A stretch of DNA of 18,672 nt, from the NCBI GenBank assembly GCA_964415085.1, contig CAYPYI010000025.1, forward strand, positions 1 through 18,672. The letters run 5' to 3'. Every line of letters begins with the position of its first letter. The stretch's first letter is position 1. Positions 15,104 to 18,672 of the stretch are shown in pieces. The position numbers and the translations under genes were made by a program. The notes below the pieces were generated by a model. It did no database searches, had not been told where the DNA came from, and worked only from the letters and a program-made list of their open reading frames with translations. The DNA is from CAYPYI01 sp964415085. GTDB taxonomy: Bacteria > Bacillota > Clostridia > Tissierellales > Tissierellaceae.

Positions 15104-15676
15104 TTATTCAACTATTTCAACTATATTTCCGTTTTTTACTCCTGCTGCATTTCCTTCTTCTATGTCAACATGCATCTCTAAAGCGAATTTATCACTTACT
15201 CTAGCTAACACATTTTCAAAAACTACTCCTCTTGGTCCACCAACTCTTACTCTTACGATGTCTTTGTCTTTTACATCAAATCTTTCTGCATCTGATGTAT
15301 GCATATGGATATGTCTTGATGCAACAATAACACCTTTATCTATTTCTACTTCTCCTTTAGGTCCAACTAATTTTAATCCTGGAGTATCTTCAATATCTCC
15401 TGATTGTCTTACAACTGGTTTTACTCCTAAAGTAAATGCATCTGAAACAGATATTTCAAGTTGAGTTTCAGGTCTTGTAGGTCCTAGTACCCTTATTCCT
15501 TTAATTGTTCCTCTTTCGCCAACTGCATCAACCTTTTCTTCACATGCAAATTGTCCTGGTTGTGATAGGTCTTTTAATTGAGTTAACTCATAACCTTCAC
15601 CAAATAAAGTTTCTACATCTTCTTTGCTTAAATGAATATGTCTATTTGACATTGCTATTGGTAATTCCTTAGCCAT
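15104..15676 (-). CDS. pduL: PduL-family phosphate acyltransferase (phosphotransacetylase)
   Basis: This 190-residue zinc enzyme interconverts acyl-CoA and acyl phosphate. In an anaerobe without a shell operon nearby, it most likely makes acetyl-phosphate from acetyl-CoA for ATP formation by acetate kinase. Histidine motifs are SNRHIHLS (His13, His15), ASRHIHMH (His122, His124) and ALEMHVDIEEGNA (His169). Glu74 in TQLEIS is a further metal ligand candidate. The N-terminus starts directly at the first domain, so the encapsulation peptide of microcompartment PduL proteins is absent and the enzyme should be cytosolic. A strong GGAGGAG ribosome site precedes ATG. No terminator separates it from the upstream membrane-protein gene, 67 bp away, so it may be co-transcribed. 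It would complement PflB. Confidence 0.93.
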   Translation of the reverse strand: MAKELPIAMSNRHIHLSKEDVETLFGEGYELTQLKDLSQPGQFACEEKVDAVGERGTIKGIRVLGPTRPETQLEISVSDAFTLGVKPVVRQSGDIEDTPGLKLVGPKGEVEIDKGVIVASRHIHMHTSDAERFDVKDKDIVRVRVGGPRGVVFENVLARVSDKFALEMHVDIEEGNAAGVKNGNIVEIVE

Positions 15677-15743
15677 TAAATCTCCTCCTAAATGAAATAA
15701 ATTATATATTTTTATTAAATATTACCCCTTATACTATATCATA

Positions 15744-16421
15744 TTACTTGGCCTTAGTAAAACATAGCATAGTATCTTTTCTCTTGTTTAGCTTTCTGAA
15801 TAAAGCATAACTTATTATTTGTGTTATTAATAAAGAAAAGAATAATATTATCCCAATTAGTATTGCCATATTAACAAAAAATGGTTCGGGAAGCATTTGT
15901 ATCATCAAGTCAGTCTTTGGATCTAATAGCCATAAATCATTATCAAAAAGTAGCTCATGAAATATTATAAAGTATTTATTAAAATTAGTATAAATAAGTG
16001 CAAATAATCCTATGACAAATATATAAACGAAATTTAGACCTAAATATATGCTTCTTAGCATGTTTTTTAATTTGCTAGATTTATAGAAATATATTATACA
16101 TATTAAGAAAATTACAAAACTAAATATTCTAATATTTCTCGCTAGAATAAATAAATTTTGAACATCTATCATATGAAGAACTTCTCTTTCATTGAATGTC
16201 TTTTCTAAAACTTCCTCGTTACCGTTACTCTTTAGATATAGAATTAAATCATCCGAAATATTTAATAATTCTTCTTCGGATTTGCCTGTAACCTTTTCAG
16301 TATCATTTTTATTAAAAGCCCATTTATAATATTGTTTATTATAGGCTCCTAGTTCTATACTGTTTACTAACAATATAAGAAATATCGAAATTACTAATAT
16401 TACATTAATTAATCTCTTCAC
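15744..16421 (-). CDS. lit: TIGR01906/DUF1461 membrane protein, probable lipoprotein intramolecular transacylase (Lit)
   Basis: This 225-residue protein has four hydrophobic helices (about 5-25, 97-113, 124-146 and 184-207). Conserved extracytoplasmic blocks are NEREVLHMIDV with His83 and Asp86, and FHELLFDNDLWLLDPKTDLMIQMLPEPFF with His155. From memory, this family includes Lit of Bacillus cereus and Enterococcus, which moves an acyl chain from diacylglycerol to the lipoprotein N-terminus to give the lyso form, with two essential histidines near 85 and 157. The spacing here, 72 residues, agrees. Translation starts at GTG, three bases after the preceding stop, with AAAGG in the end of that gene. 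Lgt, the enzyme that makes its would-be substrate, is encoded three genes downstream beyond pduL and the ymf pair. The family is fairly sure; the transacylase function is inference. Confidence 0.75.
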   Translation of the reverse strand: MKRLINVILVISIFLILLVNSIELGAYNKQYYKWAFNKNDTEKVTGKSEEELLNISDDLILYLKSNGNEEVLEKTFNEREVLHMIDVQNLFILARNIRIFSFVIFLICIIYFYKSSKLKNMLRSIYLGLNFVYIFVIGLFALIYTNFNKYFIIFHELLFDNDLWLLDPKTDLMIQMLPEPFFVNMAILIGIILFFSLLITQIISYALFRKLNKRKDTMLCFTKAK

Positions 16422-16423
16422 TT

Positions 16424-17050
16424 CTATATACCTTTTAAAGCATCAACTAGACCAGTTTTAATTTCTACTGGTATATCATCAAAATTTGAATATGGAACTG
16501 ACATATCAACTATAACACCTTCTATATCTTTATTTAGTGCTTCTTCTACTTTAGCTAAAGAGAATATGTTTTCGAACTCAAATTTTTTAGATAATCTTTC
16601 TGCTTCACTTTCTTCCATTACAACAAATCCTAACTTATGATCTTTACAATATCTTATTATTGTAGAATTAGGTTCTATATCCATAGTACATGATGTATCT
16701 AAATATTTATTTGTTTTTATAGCTTTGTAAAGAGAATCGTATAATACCTCACTAGCATCTAGCATTGTAATATCTTGACCTAACTCTGCGTTAACTCTCA
16801 TTGCATCAATTAACTCTTCAGTTAACTTAATACTATTTTCAAGTAAAAAGTTAGTATCTTCTTGCCTTGTTGTTAATTCAACTCCTAAAAATTCTTTTTG
16901 TATTTTATTTTTAGTTTCAAAATCAAACTTATCCCATTTTCTAGCTAACGATTTAGCTATATTCCCTAATTGTCTTATACCACCATCATGACTTCTTACT
17001 TGTATACCTAAGTCTTGAAGCATGTCAATTTGTTCATCTGTAATCTTCAT
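16424..17050 (-). CDS. Unknown protein with a tape-measure-like N-terminal segment
   Basis: I do not recognise a function for this soluble 208-residue protein. It has no signal or membrane helix and is predicted mostly helical and acidic. Residues about 1-60 (DLGIQVRSHDGGIRQL, then SLARKWDKFDFETKNKI and a following FLGVE) resemble the repeated core of TP901-type phage tail tape-measure proteins. There, a short 'gi.v.d.dG.fr....il..ia.kw..l....k..i' pattern recurs. The C-terminal half (LGFVVMEESEAERLSKKF, then EGVIVDMSVPYSNFDDIP) is unlike tail proteins and ends at a normal stop. No other phage gene is near. A strong GGGGGG ribosome site precedes the ATG. It lies between a 69-residue unknown gene and the Lit-like gene, with 23-bp and 2-bp gaps, so these are one operon. 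Confidence 0.8.
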   Translation of the reverse strand: MKITDEQIDMLQDLGIQVRSHDGGIRQLGNIAKSLARKWDKFDFETKNKIQKEFLGVELTTRQEDTNFLLENSIKLTEELIDAMRVNAELGQDITMLDASEVLYDSLYKAIKTNKYLDTSCTMDIEPNSTIIRYCKDHKLGFVVMEESEAERLSKKFEFENIFSLAKVEEALNKDIEGVIVDMSVPYSNFDDIPVEIKTGLVDALKGI

Positions 17051-17073
17051 TATATCTTTCCCCCCTTAGTATT

Positions 17074-17283
17074 TTAAAATTGCGATAACATACACATGTT
17101 CTCAACATTATAACTAGAATCATTATTCTTTTTAATTAATCTTATTTTTTCATAATAACTCAGTTGAGATTTCACATTATTTAAATCACAATTACCACTA
17201 ATCATTATATCATTTATTGTGAAATTTATTCTTAAAGATGGCTCAAAATTTTTTATTATTTTTAACACATCACAATTATCCAT
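17074..17283 (-). CDS. Small unknown protein (69 residues)
   Basis: No family is recognised. The protein is short and soluble, with Cys4, Cys32 and Cys63. The middle (NDIMISGNCDLNNVKSQLSYYEKIRLIKKN) could form two helices and a turn followed by a beta wing, loosely like a winged helix, but this is speculation. It looks real because it has a GAGGTGAG ribosome site seven bases before ATG, a predicted promoter immediately upstream, and lies 23 bp before the next gene in the same direction. It opens the operon that continues with the 208-residue unknown and the Lit-like protein. Confidence 0.65.
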   Translation of the reverse strand: MDNCDVLKIIKNFEPSLRINFTINDIMISGNCDLNNVKSQLSYYEKIRLIKKNNDSSYNVENMCMLSQF

Positions 17284-17311
17284 AATCTCACCTCAGATAT
17301 ATTCTACCCTT

Positions 17312-17340
17312 TATATATGATTTTAAAAAACTATCTTCAA
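17312..17340 (-). promoter_or_regulatory. Possible promoter of the 69-residue gene operon
   Basis: Minus-strand TTGAAG (17335-17340) and TATATA (17312-17317) are separated by 17 bp and end about 30 bp before the 69-residue gene. The -35 is the same as in the mraY promoter. The -10 is only moderate, and a TATAAT near 17385-17390 is an alternative without a clear -35. Confidence 0.4.
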
Positions 17341-17444
17341 GTTAATTGAAAAATATATTTGTATTTTGATTTGTTCATATATTATTATACTGAAAATACA
17401 ATATGTTCATAGTACTATATATAAAGTTTGTATATATAATTAAT

Positions 17445-17491
17445 CAAAAAAGCTGTTCTCTAACTAAACTTCCTAGTTAGAAAACAGCTTT
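17445..17491 (-). terminator. Terminator after the sigma/anti-sigma operon
   Basis: A two-part stem (AAAGCTGTT with AACAGCTTT, then CTAACTA with TAGTTAG, one internal mismatch) is followed on the minus strand by a run of six Ts. It starts about 10 bp after the anti-sigma stop. Confidence 0.9.
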
Positions 17492-17495
17492 ATAT

Positions 17496-18302
17496 TTATT
17501 TAATACTTTTTATTATATCAATTGCTTCTTCTCTACTTATATTTCCTTTTGTAAGTAAAGTTAATAAAACACCATCTATTTCTATATCTATATTCCCATT
17601 TTTGTCTATTACTGCATCTCTACCATTTATAGTAATTTTTTCAATATCTTTACCTCTAGTTATAAAGCTGTTATCTTTAGTAGATAAAACTTGATTAATG
17701 AAAAAATCCTTATTATTTTCCTCAAAAATTATAGCTGCGTGTTCTCCACTTATATCTTCAATCTTATTTACATAGAATCTAACATTTGTAAATTTATATC
17801 CTTCTGGTAATTTGCTTGGTAATTTTAGATTAAATTTTAACTTTTCCTGTGCTACTTCTAAATCATCAATATAAACAAACTTTTCTTTATCAATATCTCT
17901 TTCAAGTTTTTTATAATCTTCTAATAAATGTTTCTCATCATATTCTTTATCGGTCATAGTACTTTCTTCAACAGTTACATTTCCTAAATTAATAATTTTC
18001 TCATAAATATTTTGAGCAAATCCTGTTTGTATAGATGCTATTCCTATTAAACCAACTAAAGCAATTGATGCTACCTTCTTTAGTATTTTATTGTTTTTAT
18101 TATTCATAATTACTGTCTCCTCTTTTATTATACTTTTATATGCTTCTCTTTTCTTTAGTTCTGATGGTTCTATATCCAAGTCATTAATTTCTTTAACTAT
18201 CTCAAATAGTTCCTCTAATTCACTATCCATTGTATTTATACTTTCATTTTTTAAATATTCATCTATAAGATATGATAATTCATCAGATTTATTTAAATTC
18301 AT
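17496..18302 (-). CDS. Membrane anti-sigma factor with DUF4367-like outer domain
   Basis: This 268-residue protein probably holds the sigma factor encoded upstream inactive at the membrane. Residues 1-73 form an acidic, helical cytoplasmic part (MNLNKSDELSYLIDEYLK), followed by one transmembrane helix (about 74-95). After a linker, an extracytoplasmic domain of about 120 residues has the DUF4367 pattern: LPSKLPEGYKF, a strand-rich middle, ITINGRDAVID and the last helix SREEAIDIIKSI. The start overlaps the sigma stop by four bases (ATGA) with GGAGGAAGG just upstream, so the pair are made together, as usual for sigma/anti-sigma sets. GFAQ after the helix could be a cleavage site, but this is weak. 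The signal sensed is unknown. Confidence 0.82.
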   Translation of the reverse strand: MNLNKSDELSYLIDEYLKNESINTMDSELEELFEIVKEINDLDIEPSELKKREAYKSIIKEETVIMNNKNNKILKKVASIALVGLIGIASIQTGFAQNIYEKIINLGNVTVEESTMTDKEYDEKHLLEDYKKLERDIDKEKFVYIDDLEVAQEKLKFNLKLPSKLPEGYKFTNVRFYVNKIEDISGEHAAIIFEENNKDFFINQVLSTKDNSFITRGKDIEKITINGRDAVIDKNGNIDIEIDGVLLTLLTKGNISREEAIDIIKSIK

Positions 18303-18672
18303 TGTCCTTCCTCCTCTATCAATACTCTTAATTTTTTTAGCGAACGATAAAGAATAGATCCTATATTTGACGAGGATAGATTCATAACCTCTCCAATTTC
18401 TGTATTTTTAAGTCCAGCACCAAATTTATAAGCTATAATTGCACGTTCTCTTTCAGTAAGACAATTAAGCATTTTAAAAATCTTCTTATCTTTTTCTTTT
18501 CTAGAAACTTCATCTTCTACATTATCTATAGCAATTAATATCTCTTCATAATCATCTATTAATCTTTTGTATTTACTTTTATCTGATCTGAAGTAGTCAT
18601 ACATTGTATTCCTTGCAATTGTAAATATCCAAGCATTAAGATTACTTTCTTTATCTTTATAGCTATCTATGT
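18299..18672 (-). CDS. ECF-like sigma-70-family RNA polymerase sigma factor (5' part beyond window)
   Basis: The reading frame stays open to the window edge, giving 123 C-terminal residues. The first ATG (18604) is internal, because conserved region 2 sequence (NLNAWIFTIARNTMYDYFRS) runs straight through it. The rest is a linker and region 4 with a helix-turn-helix, LTERERAIIAYKFGAGLKN then EIGEVMNLSSSNIGSILYRS, which contacts the -35 element. Size and the coupled membrane anti-sigma gene fit the extracytoplasmic-function class. The unseen part should contain the rest of region 2. Its target promoters and the stress it answers cannot be deduced here. Confidence 0.85.
   Translation of the reverse strand, partial: IDSYKDKESNLNAWIFTIARNTMYDYFRSDKSKYKRLIDDYEEILIAIDNVEDEVSRKEKDKKIFKMLNCLTERERAIIAYKFGAGLKNTEIGEVMNLSSSNIGSILYRSLKKLRVLIEEEGQ

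Noticed and set aside
17160..17200. TTCACA and TCACA near 17172-17190 as a second CRP-type site
   Set aside because: The half-sites are in the same orientation and inside a coding frame, so no dyad is formed.
18299..18604. A complete 101-residue sigma factor starting at 18604
   Set aside because: The frame is open beyond this ATG and encodes conserved region 2, so the gene is truncated by the window edge instead.

Overview
The window is AT-rich DNA in which every recognisable gene lies on the minus strand. It contains the division and cell-wall (dcw) cluster of a low-GC, Gram-positive, probably anaerobic spore-former. Three things point to Clostridia, perhaps Peptostreptococcaceae: the SpoVD- and SpoVE-type genes, the glycyl-radical pyruvate formate-lyase, and the PduL-type phosphotransacetylase. 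The family assignment is inference; no rRNA or tRNA gene is present.

In transcription order (high to low coordinates) the layout is as follows. (1) 18672-17496: the 3' part of a sigma-70-family sigma factor, overlapping a membrane anti-sigma protein and closed by a strong terminator. (2) 17283-15104: a 69-residue unknown, a 208-residue unknown whose N-terminus resembles a phage tape-measure segment, a four-helix membrane protein of the TIGR01906/DUF1461 (Lit) family, and pduL, closed by a terminator. (3) 14954-11633: the paired M16 peptidases ymfF and ymfH, then lgt, tightly coupled and closed by a terminator. (4) 11431-7350: mraZ, rsmH, ftsL and spoVD, preceded by a MraZ operator of three 10-bp repeats and closed by a terminator. 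(5) 7080-3313: pflB, pflA and a Crp/Fnr-family regulator gene, closed by a long hairpin. (6) 3106-1: mraY, murD and the start of spoVE/ftsW, with their own promoter.

The most striking features concern block 5. The pyruvate formate-lyase operon sits inside the dcw cluster, where murE and/or murF would normally lie, and neither of those genes is present. Its promoter carries a perfect TGTGA-N6-TCACA dyad centred exactly 41.5 bp upstream of the predicted transcription start, the class II activator position. The regulator encoded in the same operon has the CRP-type recognition helix (S-R-E-T-x-x-R) expected to read TGTGA, lacks the cAMP-binding arginine, and has four N-terminal cysteines suited to a redox or iron-sulphur sensor. 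Together this suggests a self-contained, autoregulated anaerobic circuit. PflB makes acetyl-CoA and formate from pyruvate, PflA activates PflB, and PduL (in another operon) could turn the acetyl-CoA into acetyl-phosphate.

A second theme is lipoprotein maturation. Lgt attaches diacylglycerol to lipoproteins, and the Lit-like protein could convert these to the lyso form. All site predictions were made by eye from sequence, and no searches were run.
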